Assembly (NCBI GenBank): GCA_028874905.1
Contig: JAPPGZ010000039.1
Span: forward strand, 39,548 to 103,547
Source of the DNA: Gemmatimonadota bacterium
GTDB taxonomy: Bacteria; Gemmatimonadota; Gemmatimonadetes; Longimicrobiales; Gaopeijiaceae
Direction: 5' to 3'
Length of the DNA stretch: 64,000 nt
Shown here: positions 1 through 8,584 of the stretch, piece after piece
Layout: each line of letters begins with the position of its first letter
Position numbering within the stretch: the first letter of the stretch is position 1
Program-made: the position numbers and the translations under genes
The notes under the pieces: model-generated
The model's input: only the letters and a program-made list of their open reading frames with translations
The model's database searches: none
What the model was told of the DNA's origin: nothing

Positions 1-354
1 GCGTACAACATCTGGGAGACGCAGGGATACGCGGCCCTGACCGCCGAGGAGCGGGCGCGTTGCGACCTGAAATTCTATCAGTCGGACTTCGCCGTGCAGC
101 CCGCGGACTTCTTCAAGATCCGCGAGGTCAGCGCGCAGGCGCCTCTGCCGGACGCGTGGGCGAACATGGTCGGCGCGTCGCGCGCCACCGTCACGCTGTC
201 GGGCCGGAACTTCTTCCGGTGGGTGGATCCGCTCATGCGGACGCTGGATCCCGAGGTCGGCGGCAACGTCGGCTACAACACCCGGGTCCGCAGCATGACC
301 GAGCACGTTCCGCCGCCGGCGTTCTATACGTTCTCCATGCAGCTCGTCTTCTAG
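1..354 (+). CDS. SusC/RagA-type TonB-dependent receptor, C-terminal end (5' truncated by window)
   Basis: The reading frame is open from base 1 and ends at the TAG at 352-354, leaving 117 residues. The tail shows features typical of SusC/RagA outer-membrane receptors: a segment SRATVTLSGRNFFRW, then LDPEVGGN, and a last strand FYTFSMQLVF ending in phenylalanine, the usual signal for outer-membrane barrel insertion. These receptors import oligosaccharides or peptides with energy from TonB. A SusD-type lipoprotein gene follows 15 bases later, the standard partner, so the pair is almost certainly one operon. The plug and most of the barrel lie outside the window, so the substrate cannot be guessed. 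Confidence 0.88.
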   Translation, partial: AYNIWETQGYAALTAEERARCDLKFYQSDFAVQPADFFKIREVSAQAPLPDAWANMVGASRATVTLSGRNFFRWVDPLMRTLDPEVGGNVGYNTRVRSMTEHVPPPAFYTFSMQLVF

Positions 355-369
355 GGAGGGGAGAGACGA

Positions 370-1668
370 ATGAAATACACTTCGATGAATACGTCATGCG
401 GCATGCGGCGGGGTGCCCTCCTCTCCGCCGCGTTGCTCGGGCTGCTGGCGGCCTGTGATACCACGGTCGTCAACCCGGGCCGCGTTCAGGAGGTCTTCCT
501 TTTCGAGACCGAAGCCCAGGAAGCGATTGTCAGCGGGATCGGCCGCGCTGCCGCGGAGGCTCAGAACTATGTCGGCTACACCGGGGCGGCGGTCACGCGG
601 GAGATCCATCCGTCGGGTTCGACGGGAAGCTTCGGGATCACGGTCGAGTGGCAGAACGGCGAACTCGACTACGAGACGATAGGTACCCACTGGAACCTCT
701 CCCAGCGCGCCCGCTGGTGGGGCGACGACGGGATCGCGAAGATCATGGAGACCGGCGCCGAGGACCAGGCGAACCTGGCCGAGGCGTACCTGTGGACCGG
801 GTACGCGTACCGCCTCCTCGGTGAGAACTTCTGTGTCTCGGTGATCGACGGCGGGAGCGCCGGCGCGCGCAGCGTCTACTACGACCGCGCGATCGCCCGC
901 TTCGACCAGGCGGCCTCGCTGGGGTCGGGCGACATGGCCATGGCGGCGGTTGCGGCACGCGCTTCCGTCAAGGCGTTCATGGGCGACTGGTCCGGGGCGA
1001 TGTCGGACGCGGCCGGCGTGCCCGACAACTTCGTTTTCCACATGCCGTACTTCGCCACCGAGGGTAACGCGACCCGCAACCGGATCCAGTTTGCCAGCCA
1101 GGCGGAGCCGTACAAGGCGCATACCCAGCGGTACACGAAGTACGAAGACTACGCCATGAGCGAGAACAATCCGGACGGCGACCCACGCGTCCCGTACCGG
1201 GTGACCGACGAGACCGGCGACGCGGCGGTCCAGTGCTGTGGCCAGGTTCCATGGTGGCCGCAGACGAAGTATGCGGACTCGGGGTCGGACATCCCGCTCT
1301 CCAAGGGCACCGAGATGCGCTTGATCGAGGCCGAGGCCATGCTGGTGGCGGGTGACTGGCAGGGCGCGATGGGCAAGATCAACGCCCTGCGCATGGCCGC
1401 AGGTGTAGAGCCGGCGATGGCGACCAACACGGCCGAAGCGTGGACGGCGCTCAAGTTCGAGCGCGGCGTGGTCCTGTGGCTGGAAGGACGCCGCCTGGGC
1501 GACTTCTTCCGCTGGAACCGCGATAACACGCCCGGCGCGCTGCACGCACTGGAACAGCCGTCGGGGAGCCAGAACGAGGGCTCGCACCTCGTCCAGCAGG
1601 ACTTGTGTTTCCCGATCGCCCGCGGGGAGGTCGACACGAACCCGAACATCAACGGGCCTACGGGCTGA
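370..1668 (+). CDS. RagB/SusD family nutrient-uptake outer-membrane lipoprotein
   Basis: A 432-residue lipoprotein that would sit on the cell surface over the SusC barrel and capture substrate. The N-terminus has a basic stretch, a hydrophobic run and a lipobox LLAAC near residue 29. SusD hallmarks are the helical TPR-like body and, near the C-terminus, the segment FERGVVLWLEGRRLGDFFRW, which matches the conserved E-R-x-x-E-L-x-x-E-G-x-R-x-x-D-x-x-R-W pattern. The length is slightly short for SusD (usually 450-600). The ATG is preceded by a purine-rich ribosome site (AGGGAGGGGAGAG). It follows the SusC end by 15 bases. Confidence 0.92.
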   Translation: MKYTSMNTSCGMRRGALLSAALLGLLAACDTTVVNPGRVQEVFLFETEAQEAIVSGIGRAAAEAQNYVGYTGAAVTREIHPSGSTGSFGITVEWQNGELDYETIGTHWNLSQRARWWGDDGIAKIMETGAEDQANLAEAYLWTGYAYRLLGENFCVSVIDGGSAGARSVYYDRAIARFDQAASLGSGDMAMAAVAARASVKAFMGDWSGAMSDAAGVPDNFVFHMPYFATEGNATRNRIQFASQAEPYKAHTQRYTKYEDYAMSENNPDGDPRVPYRVTDETGDAAVQCCGQVPWWPQTKYADSGSDIPLSKGTEMRLIEAEAMLVAGDWQGAMGKINALRMAAGVEPAMATNTAEAWTALKFERGVVLWLEGRRLGDFFRWNRDNTPGALHALEQPSGSQNEGSHLVQQDLCFPIARGEVDTNPNINGPTG

Positions 1669-1687
1669 AGCCGACGCCGACGCTGGA

Positions 1688-1715
1688 GGCCGGAGGGGCA
1701 CGGGTCCCTCCGGCC
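1688..1715 (+). terminator. GC-rich perfect hairpin downstream of susD
   Basis: A 10-bp perfect stem, GGCCGGAGGG (1688-1697) paired with CCCTCCGGCC (1706-1715), with the 8-base loop GCACGGGT. It lies 20 bases after the susD stop. There is no U-run after it, so by itself it is a weak candidate for intrinsic termination; it may act with the second hairpin at 1764-1794 or protect the mRNA 3' end. Confidence 0.4.
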
Positions 1716-1763
1716 CCGGCGGGCGCGGGCGAGGGCAGCGCCACCGCTCTCGCCGCCGGATGG

Positions 1764-1794
1764 AGAGGGCTCCTCCTTCGCGGGGGGGCCCTCT
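1764..1794. terminator. Probable bidirectional intrinsic terminator between convergent genes
   Basis: A 13-base-pair stem (two G-T pairs in the inner part): AGAGGGCTCCTCC (1764-1776), loop TTCGC, GGGGGGGCCCTCT (1782-1794), followed by a short pyrimidine stretch. It sits exactly between the end of susD (+) and the stop of the small membrane protein gene (-, 1796), the expected place for a shared terminator. The weak U-tract lowers confidence. Confidence 0.6.
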
Positions 1795-1795
1795 T

Positions 1796-2188
1796 CTACA
1801 TCGTGCTCTGAAGCACGCCCCGCCCGATCGCCATGGTCCCGGCCGCCACGAGAGCCAGTGCCACGAGTCCCCCGACCAGGTGGGGTCCATAGCTTCTCTG
1901 CTCGGGCGGGCGGCGCTTCGTCACGCTGGTGGTAAACTGCGCCACCGCCGCGGCGAGGAGCATCAGGAAGAAGTGGCCGATCATCTGCGTGTAGAACGGT
2001 CGTGAAAGGAGCGTGGCCACACCCGTCAGCACCTGCAGGTGCATCAGCCCGGTGAAGACCGTGGCCAATCTGGCCATCGCGGTCGAGTACTCGCGTTTTC
2101 CGAAGAACCCGACGAGCGCGTAGAGTACGACGAAGAGGCCGGCCACCAGCACGAGGTAGCGCAGGCCCGAGTGAGCTGCGAAGAGCAT
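1796..2188 (-). CDS. Small integral membrane protein, about four helices
   Basis: 130 residues beginning MLFAAHSGLRYLVLVAGL, with four hydrophobic segments (about residues 8-28, 42-60, 68-84 and 102-122). A conserved-looking His near the start (AHSGLRY) and another at the head of the third helix (MIGHFF) recall small cytochrome-b-like four-helix proteins of Bacteroidetes and relatives, but I cannot assign haem binding. I chose the ATG at 2188 because GGAG lies just upstream and the protein turns hydrophobic at once; the 42 in-frame residues further upstream are arginine-rich and not protein-like. It is divergent from the plug-like lipoprotein gene. Confidence 0.7.
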   Translation of the reverse strand: MLFAAHSGLRYLVLVAGLFVVLYALVGFFGKREYSTAMARLATVFTGLMHLQVLTGVATLLSRPFYTQMIGHFFLMLLAAAVAQFTTSVTKRRPPEQRSYGPHLVGGLVALALVAAGTMAIGRGVLQSTM

Positions 2189-2437
2189 TGGGGGGGGCTC
2201 CGGAATCCTGGTTCGGGTTCGCCTGGGACACCGCCAACAGTGCCCGCCGGGGTCCATGAGAGTCTGACGCTTCCCGGCGGCCGAAGCAACGCCGCACTTT
2301 CTCAAGCGGGTCACCTTCTTCTACCTTGGGGACCTGTTCCGTCAACGGTTACGGGGACTGCGGGTGTCAACTTGGAGAAACGGATTCGGCCGGTCCGCAA
2401 TCGCCGACCCGCCAAGGGAGAAGAGACGAGGTGCATC

Positions 2438-2830
2438 ATGCTGACGCGAGCCCATACACCCCTGCTTATGGTAGCGGTGCTCCTTTGGACAGGGTGTGCA
2501 TCGTCGGGAGAATCGGGTCCTCGCCGGTCCAGAGACGTGATTACCTCGGAAGAGTTGATGGAGGTTCCGCACAGTACCTTGTTCGATGCGGTCAGGGTGT
2601 TGCGTCCGCGATGGCTCCAGCCTCGCAACATGGGATCGCTCCGCAGCCAGGGGCAGCAAACCCCCAGGGTGTACGTGGACGGCCAGCTCCGCGGAGACCT
2701 CGTCGAGCTGACCCGGTTTGCGCCGAACGAGGTGGAGGAGGTGCGCTTCATGAACGCGTCGGACGCCACGACCCGTTTTGGCACCAACCATGTGGCTGGT
2801 GCGATCGTCGTCACGACCCGGCGCCGCTGA
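2438..2830 (+). CDS. Small secreted lipoprotein with orphan TonB-plug-like domain
   Basis: 130 residues. The N-terminus is a lipoprotein signal (LLMVAVLLWTGC, lipobox cysteine near residue 20). The rest resembles a free-standing plug domain of TonB-dependent receptors: DVITSEEL, then a V-L-R-P-R-W-L motif, PRVYVDGQLRG, VEEVRFMNASDATTRFG and the terminal GAIVVTTRRR, which parallels the plug end G-x-I-x-V-x-T-K/R. No barrel follows. The ATG at 2438 has GAGG upstream (2428-2431). A related but frameshifted gene lies at 22299-22966. The function of such barrel-less plugs is unknown to me. Confidence 0.72.
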   Translation: MLTRAHTPLLMVAVLLWTGCASSGESGPRRSRDVITSEELMEVPHSTLFDAVRVLRPRWLQPRNMGSLRSQGQQTPRVYVDGQLRGDLVELTRFAPNEVEEVRFMNASDATTRFGTNHVAGAIVVTTRRR

Positions 2831-2858
2831 TGCCGTTATGGCCTGATCGGCTTCCAGC

Positions 2859-4223
2859 GTGCTGAATCGGATTGAGGCGCCGCGTCTCGTGCGCGGTTCG
2901 GCGGCTTCATGCGTGTTGATCGCTCCTTTTCTTGCCCTGGCCCTGCCGGCGATGCCCGTCGCCGGGCAGGTGGAAGCCGGGGAAGACGGCGAATGGATCA
3001 GCGTCTTTCTGGACTGCGCGAGCCGCAACTGCAACCAGAACTACTTTCGGACCGAACTGCCGTGGGTTAACTGGGTGCGGCTTCCGGACGACTCGGATGT
3101 CCATGTCATCATGACGAGCCAGACCACGGGAGCGGGGGGGCGCGAATACCGGCTGGATTTCATCGGCTCGGGAGATTTCGGGTATGAGCGTCAACTGTCC
3201 TATCAGGCGCCGCCCACCAACACCGACCGGGAGACACTGGACGAAGTCGCCCGCACGATCGGGGTGGGGCTGCTTCACTTCGCCACGGTAAACGGATTCT
3301 TCGACGACATCTCGGCCTTCCAGGAGGTCAGCACCGTGCTGCTGAACGGACAGGGGCCCGATCCGGGCGAGCGCGTCGTCGCGCAGGAGGAGGTCGACGA
3401 TCCCTGGGACTTCTGGGTCTTCCGGCTGGGCGGACGCACCGAACTCAACGGCGAGCAGACGCGGCGGACGCAACGGATCGACGGCAGCTTCAGCGCCTCA
3501 CGGGTGACACCCACATGGAAGATGAACTTCCGCGGGAATGTGAACTACAACCAGCGGGAAATCGACCTTGCCGACGAGTCGACGTTCACCGATTCCAGGA
3601 CCGATTGGGGATTCAGCCATCTCATCGCGTATTCGCTTGCCGACCACTGGTCGATCGGGGTCCAGGGCGAGATGCGACGCATCGTGCGCTTCAACCAGGC
3701 GTTCCGCGCCGAGATGACCCCGGCGCTCGAATACAGCTTCTTCCCCTACGAAGAGGCGACCCGGCGGGCGCTGACGGTCTTCTACCAGATCGGGCCGGCC
3801 TACCGGCGCTACATCGAGCAGACGCAATTCCTGCAGACGGCGGAGACCCGCTGGGAGCAGTCGCTCGAATTCGAACTGTCGCAGCGGCAGCAGTGGGGCG
3901 ACGCTTCCATCAGCATGACCGGATCTCACTTCCTCCACGACATAGATCTCTACAACGTGAGACTGGGGGGCGACATCGATTTCCGCATCGCACGGGGAGT
4001 CAGCATCAACGCCGAGGGCAACATCTCCTGGGTCAACGACCAGATCTATCTGTCGGCCGAAGGCGCGACCGACGCCGAAGCGCTCCTGAACCTCCAGCAG
4101 CGCTCCCAGGACTTCAACTACTCCCTCCAACTCGGCTTTTCGTTCCAGTTCGGCTCGATCTACAACAACGTCGTCAACAACCGCTTCAGCGGAGGTGGTG
4201 GCGGGTGGTGGTGGTTCCGCTGA
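2859..4223 (+). CDS. Outer-membrane beta-barrel protein with conserved N-terminal periplasmic domain
   Basis: 454 residues from a GTG codon. There is a signal peptide ending near AGQ (about residue 37). Residues 40-150 form a compact domain with VFLDCASRNCNQNYFRTELP, WVRLPDDSDVHVIMTSQ and GGREYRLDFIG; the same signature heads a conserved family of Bacteroidetes barrel proteins of unknown role. The rest alternates aromatic and polar residues (repeated transmembrane strands such as SIGVQGEMRRIVRF and ALEYSFFPYEEAT), and it ends in WWWFR. The start lies 28 bases after the plug-like lipoprotein, so the two are probably co-transcribed. The two N-terminal cysteines could pair. Confidence 0.72.
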   Translation: MLNRIEAPRLVRGSAASCVLIAPFLALALPAMPVAGQVEAGEDGEWISVFLDCASRNCNQNYFRTELPWVNWVRLPDDSDVHVIMTSQTTGAGGREYRLDFIGSGDFGYERQLSYQAPPTNTDRETLDEVARTIGVGLLHFATVNGFFDDISAFQEVSTVLLNGQGPDPGERVVAQEEVDDPWDFWVFRLGGRTELNGEQTRRTQRIDGSFSASRVTPTWKMNFRGNVNYNQREIDLADESTFTDSRTDWGFSHLIAYSLADHWSIGVQGEMRRIVRFNQAFRAEMTPALEYSFFPYEEATRRALTVFYQIGPAYRRYIEQTQFLQTAETRWEQSLEFELSQRQQWGDASISMTGSHFLHDIDLYNVRLGGDIDFRIARGVSINAEGNISWVNDQIYLSAEGATDAEALLNLQQRSQDFNYSLQLGFSFQFGSIYNNVVNNRFSGGGGGWWWFR

Positions 4224-4235
4224 TCGGTCGTGGAA

Positions 4236-4265
4236 CGGCTGCGCATCCACCGCGCAGCCGCTTTT
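4236..4265 (+). terminator. Intrinsic terminator after the barrel gene
   Basis: A 9-bp perfect stem CGGCTGCGC (4236-4244) and GCGCAGCCG (4252-4260), 7-base loop, followed by CTTTTG. It begins 13 bases after the stop at 4223 and has the textbook stem plus U-run form. The next gene is convergent. Confidence 0.85.
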
Positions 4266-4314
4266 GACAACGACTTCGCGATCTACAGGTAGGGGGCCGG
4301 GAGATCGCGCGCCT

Positions 4315-4761
4315 TCAAGGTGATCCGGTAGGGGTGCGCATCACGCGCCGGTACAGCAGCCCGTTCGCCACCGCGACCGTCGCAAACGCGATCACGGCGT
4401 CCAGGATGTTCCAGAGGTAGAAGTCCCGCGGGTGGCTGTAGTGGTTCATATAGATGGCGCTGACCGCGGCGAACATCAGCCACATGAGCCCGAACGACTT
4501 GAGGCTGGCCACGACGTCTCCGCCCTTCAGGATCGGTCTGAGCAGGTGGAAGACCCACGCCGCGACACCCCACATGACGAAGTTGTAGAGGTAGGAGGTG
4601 ACCCAGTCCCACGTCGCGAATTCGGTCCTGAAGTATTCCGGGCTCTCCGCCATGGCTCCGAAGAGATGCGGCAGGACGAGCGCCTGCTCAACAACGCCCG
4701 CCACGAGGTAGCGGACGACGTTGAGCGTGACGACGAGGACGAGAAAGCGGAGGAGCATCAT
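4315..4761 (-). CDS. Four-helix integral membrane protein of unknown function
   Basis: 148 residues with four hydrophobic segments (about residues 2-28, 58-74, 90-106 and 117-137). Acidic and aromatic residues lie between helices 1 and 2 (SPEYFRTEFATWDW), and NHYSHPRDFYLWN precedes helix 4. I do not recognise a named family. The gene is translationally coupled to the propeller gene upstream: its ATG overlaps that gene's TGA (ATGATG arrangement at 4758-4761), so the two proteins are made together. Confidence 0.75.
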   Translation of the reverse strand: MMLLRFLVLVVTLNVVRYLVAGVVEQALVLPHLFGAMAESPEYFRTEFATWDWVTSYLYNFVMWGVAAWVFHLLRPILKGGDVVASLKSFGLMWLMFAAVSAIYMNHYSHPRDFYLWNILDAVIAFATVAVANGLLYRRVMRTPTGSP

Positions 4762-7700
4762 CCGTCGGCCACCAGCCCCTGCCGCCGCAGCGCGCCCTTG
4801 ATGCGCTCCAGTTGCTCGCGCTGAGTGGCCGTGGGCGGGTGCAGTGTACCCTGGCGCACGCCGCCGCCGTTGATGGCGCCGTACAGCTGCATGAGATCGC
4901 GGCGGTGGTCGGAAGCGGCGTCCCCAGCGTCTTCAAGTTGCTCGCTCAGCTCCAGGATCTCCAGCAGGAAGGCTTCGCGCTCGCGGTAGTCCTCTACCGT
5001 GAGGGGCAGATCGGGGTCGCCGCCGACGGACACGTTGCCCGAACGCACCTCAAGGCGCGCGGCAATTTCCACCGTGTAGACGCCCGGTGAGACGAACGGG
5101 CCGCGCTGGCCGAGCGGGCGCGGCACCACGGAGGGATCGTGGGCGGACCACTCCGCGTCTTCCCCTTCACCCGGCAGGCCGTGGCGCAGGTCCCAGTCGA
5201 CGCGGTGCAGGGCCGGCCCGGACGGGACGGCCATGCTGCGGACCACCTCGCCGGCCGCGTTGCGCACGGTGAGACGGGCGGGGTCCGAACCCGGTCCGAG
5301 ACGGTACGTGATCACCGTGCCGTCCACGGGGTTCTCGCCCATGAAGACCGACTGCGCCCGGTACGAGGTGTCCTTCCAGTAGTTCATGATCCTGCCGGGG
5401 CCCGTGGCGTACAGGGCGACGGCATCCGCGGCGGTGGCCGCGTACCGGGCGAGCGGACCCACATCGTCGATGATGATGATCGAGCGGCCGTGCGTGCCGA
5501 GCACCAGGTCCTTCTCGCGCGGGTGCACGACCATGTCGTCGTAGGCGGTGGTTGGGAGCGTCGGGAACCTGGCCCAGGACGCGCCGCGATCCGTGCTGGC
5601 GAAGACGTGGTGCTCGGTGCCGATGAAGAGCACGTCGGCGTTGTCCGGATGCTCGACGATCACGTTGATCGAGCCCGCCGGGAAGTCGTCGTCCTCGGAG
5701 GGCAGCCCGCCGTGCAGCGGGGTCCAGGTGGCGCCGTAGTCCTCCGTGCGGTAGACGAACGGGCGGAAGTCGCCGTCGCGGTGGGCGTCGAAGGTGGCGT
5801 ACGCGGTGCCGGGGGCCTGCCCCGAAGCGAGCACGCGGCTGACGTAGGTGCCGTCCGGGAGGCCCGGTGCGTTGCCGGAGACCTCGTTCCACGTGCGGGC
5901 GCCGTCCACGGAGACCTGCACGTTGCCATCGTCGGTGCCGACCCAGAGCACCGCCGGGTCGTGGGGTGACTCGGAGATCGTGATGATCTCGCCGTACGAC
6001 GAGGTGCCGTCGTTGCGGGAGAGCGTGATGTCGGCGCCGCGTACGCCCATGATCTCCAGCTCGTCGCGGTCCTCGCCCCGCGTGAGGTCCTCGGTGCGGG
6101 TGAAGCTGTCGCCCCGGTCCCGCGAGATGAACAGCCGGTTGCCGCCAAGGTAGACCGTGTTGGGATCGTGCCGGGATATCAGACTGGGGCTTACCCAGTC
6201 CCAGCGATACGGATCCTCGCCTTCGGGCGCGGTCAGGCGTAGGCTCATCATGTCGCCGGTCCTGTTGTCAAAACGGGTCCAGCCCCCGTTTTGCGTGTTG
6301 ATGTAGATCGTCCGTCCGTCCGGGTCGGCCTGCTGGTACATACCGTCGCCGAAGCCGCTTTGGCGCCACTCGTCGTCCACGATTCCCTCCCACGAGCGAG
6401 TCGCGGACGGGCCCATCCAGGAGTGGTTGTCCTGCATGCCCCCGTAGATCCAGTACGGGTCCCGGTTGTCCACGGTGATCCCGTAGAACTGCCCGATGGG
6501 GAGGTTGTTGATGCGCCGGAAGGTCACGCCCATGTCGTAGGTCTCGTGGAGTCCGGCGTCGCCCGCGAGATAGAAATGATTGGGGTTGGCCGGATTGATC
6601 CACATCGTGTGGTGGTCGGCGTGCACACCAACGTCGTAGGTCGGGCGCTCCGCGATCTCGACGAAGGTGCGTCCGCCGTCTTCGCTGCGATGCGAAGAGG
6701 TGGCCAGCGTGTAGACGCGGTCTTCGCTGGTCGGGTCGATGATCACGTGGGAGTAGTACATCGGCCGGATGTTCTGGTCGCTCACCTTCTCCCAGCTCTC
6801 GCCGCCGTCCTCGCTGCGGTAGCCTCCCGACTCGGTGGAATGCTCAACAAGAATGTTGAGTATTCGGGGATTGGTGGGCGCGACCGCGATCCCCATGCGG
6901 CCCTTGTCGCCGTCGGGCAGTCCGTTGGTGAGTTCGCGCCAGCTGTCGCCGCCATCGGTCGTCTTGTACAGGCCGCTGCCGGGACCGCCGCCGTTGAAGC
7001 CCCAGGTGCGGCGCTGCCGCTGGTACATCGCCGCGTAGAGCACGTCGGGGTCGGACAGGTCCATCGCCAGGTCGATGGCGCCGGTGTGCTCGTCGACGTG
7101 CAACACCCTGTCCCACGTGCCACCGCCGTCGCGCGAGCGGTACACGCCCCGGCCGGGGGTGGAGCGCCACAGGTTCCCGAGCGCAGCGACGTATACGACG
7201 TCGGGATCGGTGGGGTGCACCTGCACGCGGCCTGTGTGGTGTGTCCCTTCGAGGCCCAGGTGACGCCAGGTGGCGCCCGCGTCGTCGGAGCGGTAGACGC
7301 CGTTGCCCCAGGACGTGCTCTGGCGGTTCTGCTGCTCGCCCGTCCCCGCGTAAAGGATGTCCGGGTTGGAGGGCGCGATGGCCAGGTCACCGAAGGTGCT
7401 GACCGGCATGTGCTCCCACAGGTTGGTCCAGGTGATCCCCCGGTTGGTGCTTTTCCACAGCCCGCCCGACGCGGTTGCGACGTAGATGGTCGAGGGGTCG
7501 TGCGGAAGCGCCTCGACATCGTGAATGCGCCCGCCGGTCACCGCCGGCCCGACGTGGCGTGGCTGGAAGGCTGCCAGCTCGGCCTCGGTGATGGCCTGCT
7601 GGGCGGCCAGGTGGGGTGTCAGGTGCCCCGCCATGGCCAACCCGGCGAGAACAGGCACGACCAGGGTATGGCGGCGGGTTGGCGGTTTCAGCGTGATCAT
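4758..7700 (-). CDS. Secreted sortilin/VPS10-like beta-propeller with BNR (Asp-box) repeats
   Basis: 980 residues with an N-terminal signal peptide ending near HLAAQQ. The body is built from many Asp-box repeats of the form S-x-D-x-G-x-T-W, for example STNRGITW, SDDAGATW, SRDGGGTW, TTDGGDSW and SEDGGESW, as in sialidase and sortilin propellers. The C-terminal 150 residues include a beta-sandwich-like segment and a helical tail. Proteins of this layout are common in Gemmatimonadota, Acidobacteria and Bacteroidetes and are annotated as glycosyl hydrolases, but no catalytic residues are evident and a binding role is as likely. It lies 49 bases downstream of the exonuclease gene on the same strand. 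Confidence 0.85.
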   Translation of the reverse strand: MITLKPPTRRHTLVVPVLAGLAMAGHLTPHLAAQQAITEAELAAFQPRHVGPAVTGGRIHDVEALPHDPSTIYVATASGGLWKSTNRGITWTNLWEHMPVSTFGDLAIAPSNPDILYAGTGEQQNRQSTSWGNGVYRSDDAGATWRHLGLEGTHHTGRVQVHPTDPDVVYVAALGNLWRSTPGRGVYRSRDGGGTWDRVLHVDEHTGAIDLAMDLSDPDVLYAAMYQRQRRTWGFNGGGPGSGLYKTTDGGDSWRELTNGLPDGDKGRMGIAVAPTNPRILNILVEHSTESGGYRSEDGGESWEKVSDQNIRPMYYSHVIIDPTSEDRVYTLATSSHRSEDGGRTFVEIAERPTYDVGVHADHHTMWINPANPNHFYLAGDAGLHETYDMGVTFRRINNLPIGQFYGITVDNRDPYWIYGGMQDNHSWMGPSATRSWEGIVDDEWRQSGFGDGMYQQADPDGRTIYINTQNGGWTRFDNRTGDMMSLRLTAPEGEDPYRWDWVSPSLISRHDPNTVYLGGNRLFISRDRGDSFTRTEDLTRGEDRDELEIMGVRGADITLSRNDGTSSYGEIITISESPHDPAVLWVGTDDGNVQVSVDGARTWNEVSGNAPGLPDGTYVSRVLASGQAPGTAYATFDAHRDGDFRPFVYRTEDYGATWTPLHGGLPSEDDDFPAGSINVIVEHPDNADVLFIGTEHHVFASTDRGASWARFPTLPTTAYDDMVVHPREKDLVLGTHGRSIIIIDDVGPLARYAATAADAVALYATGPGRIMNYWKDTSYRAQSVFMGENPVDGTVITYRLGPGSDPARLTVRNAAGEVVRSMAVPSGPALHRVDWDLRHGLPGEGEDAEWSAHDPSVVPRPLGQRGPFVSPGVYTVEIAARLEVRSGNVSVGGDPDLPLTVEDYREREAFLLEILELSEQLEDAGDAASDHRRDLMQLYGAINGGGVRQGTLHPPTATQREQLERIKGALRRQGLVADG

Positions 7701-7749
7701 TGTTGGGCCTGCTCCTGGCGAAGGGGGGTCGATGGTGGGGCTGCGGCCA

Positions 7750-8529
7750 TCACGGCGTGGCGATCCTCGCGAGCGCCTGTCCGACCACCTCCAATACCTC
7801 GGCGGGCATTTCGTCGGCGCCCATCATCCACTCCAGGTAGTCGGGGGCCGATTGGGCGACTTCGGCGAGAAGCACGCCCTTGTGCTTGCCCCGGTTGAAC
7901 CTCAGTCCGTCCGGGGAGTCGGAGAACCAGCGGTCGAACTCGGTGACAAAGGGCGCCATCTCGTCGCAGTAGGCGTGCAGCCCGTCCATGTTGCGGGGGA
8001 GGTGGCCGTATCTCTGCAGCTGCGCCGTCAGCACGGCCGCGGTCGTGCGGATGTCGCCCAGCGCGGTGTGGGCGTCCTCGTGGTCGCGCGCCAGGTAGAA
8101 GCGCGCGGCCGCCGACAGGTCGCGCGGCTCCTCGCGGTGGAAGATGATCTTCATGTCGATCAGGCGCCGGTCCCTGACCTCGAAGATCACCCCTGCCCGG
8201 CGAAACTCGGCGAGGAGGATCGGCAGGTCGAAGCGCCGGATGTTGAAGCCCGCGAGATCGCACGGTTCCAGCAGCCGGGCAAGAGACTTCGCCGTCGCGC
8301 GGAAGGGGTGCTCGTCGGCCACGATGTCGTCGGTGATTCCATGCACCGCGGCGGCCTCGGCGGGGATCGGCATCCCGGGGTTGTAGCGGCGCACCTTCTC
8401 GAAGACATCACCCTGCGGGGACACCCTGATGATCGCCAGTTCGACGATTCGGTCGTGGGAAAGGCTCAGGCCGGTGGTCTCGAGGTCGAAGAACGTGACC
8501 GGGCGGTCAAGGTCGAAGGGAAGTTTCAT
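7750..8529 (-). CDS. DnaQ-like DEDDh 3'-5' exonuclease
   Basis: 259 residues. The exonuclease fold carries all expected metal-binding residues: Asp15 and Glu17 in FFDLETTG, Asp101 in FNIRRFDLPIL, and His154 and Asp159 in HTALGD. These proteins remove 3'-terminal nucleotides; this one is not a polymerase fusion. The C-terminal 50 residues carry the RGKHKG motif and SAPDYLEWM, as in exonuclease X-type proteins, where this part is thought to bind DNA. It is divergent from the quinone oxidoreductase gene, with its start codon inside a CATG shared by both strands. Confidence 0.9.
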   Translation of the reverse strand: MKLPFDLDRPVTFFDLETTGLSLSHDRIVELAIIRVSPQGDVFEKVRRYNPGMPIPAEAAAVHGITDDIVADEHPFRATAKSLARLLEPCDLAGFNIRRFDLPILLAEFRRAGVIFEVRDRRLIDMKIIFHREEPRDLSAAARFYLARDHEDAHTALGDIRTTAAVLTAQLQRYGHLPRNMDGLHAYCDEMAPFVTEFDRWFSDSPDGLRFNRGKHKGVLLAEVAQSAPDYLEWMMGADEMPAEVLEVVGQALARIATP

Positions 8530-8584
8530 GGCCGACTATTCTAACCGCTCGGAGGCGGGCGCACACGCGTTTACATTACCCGCC

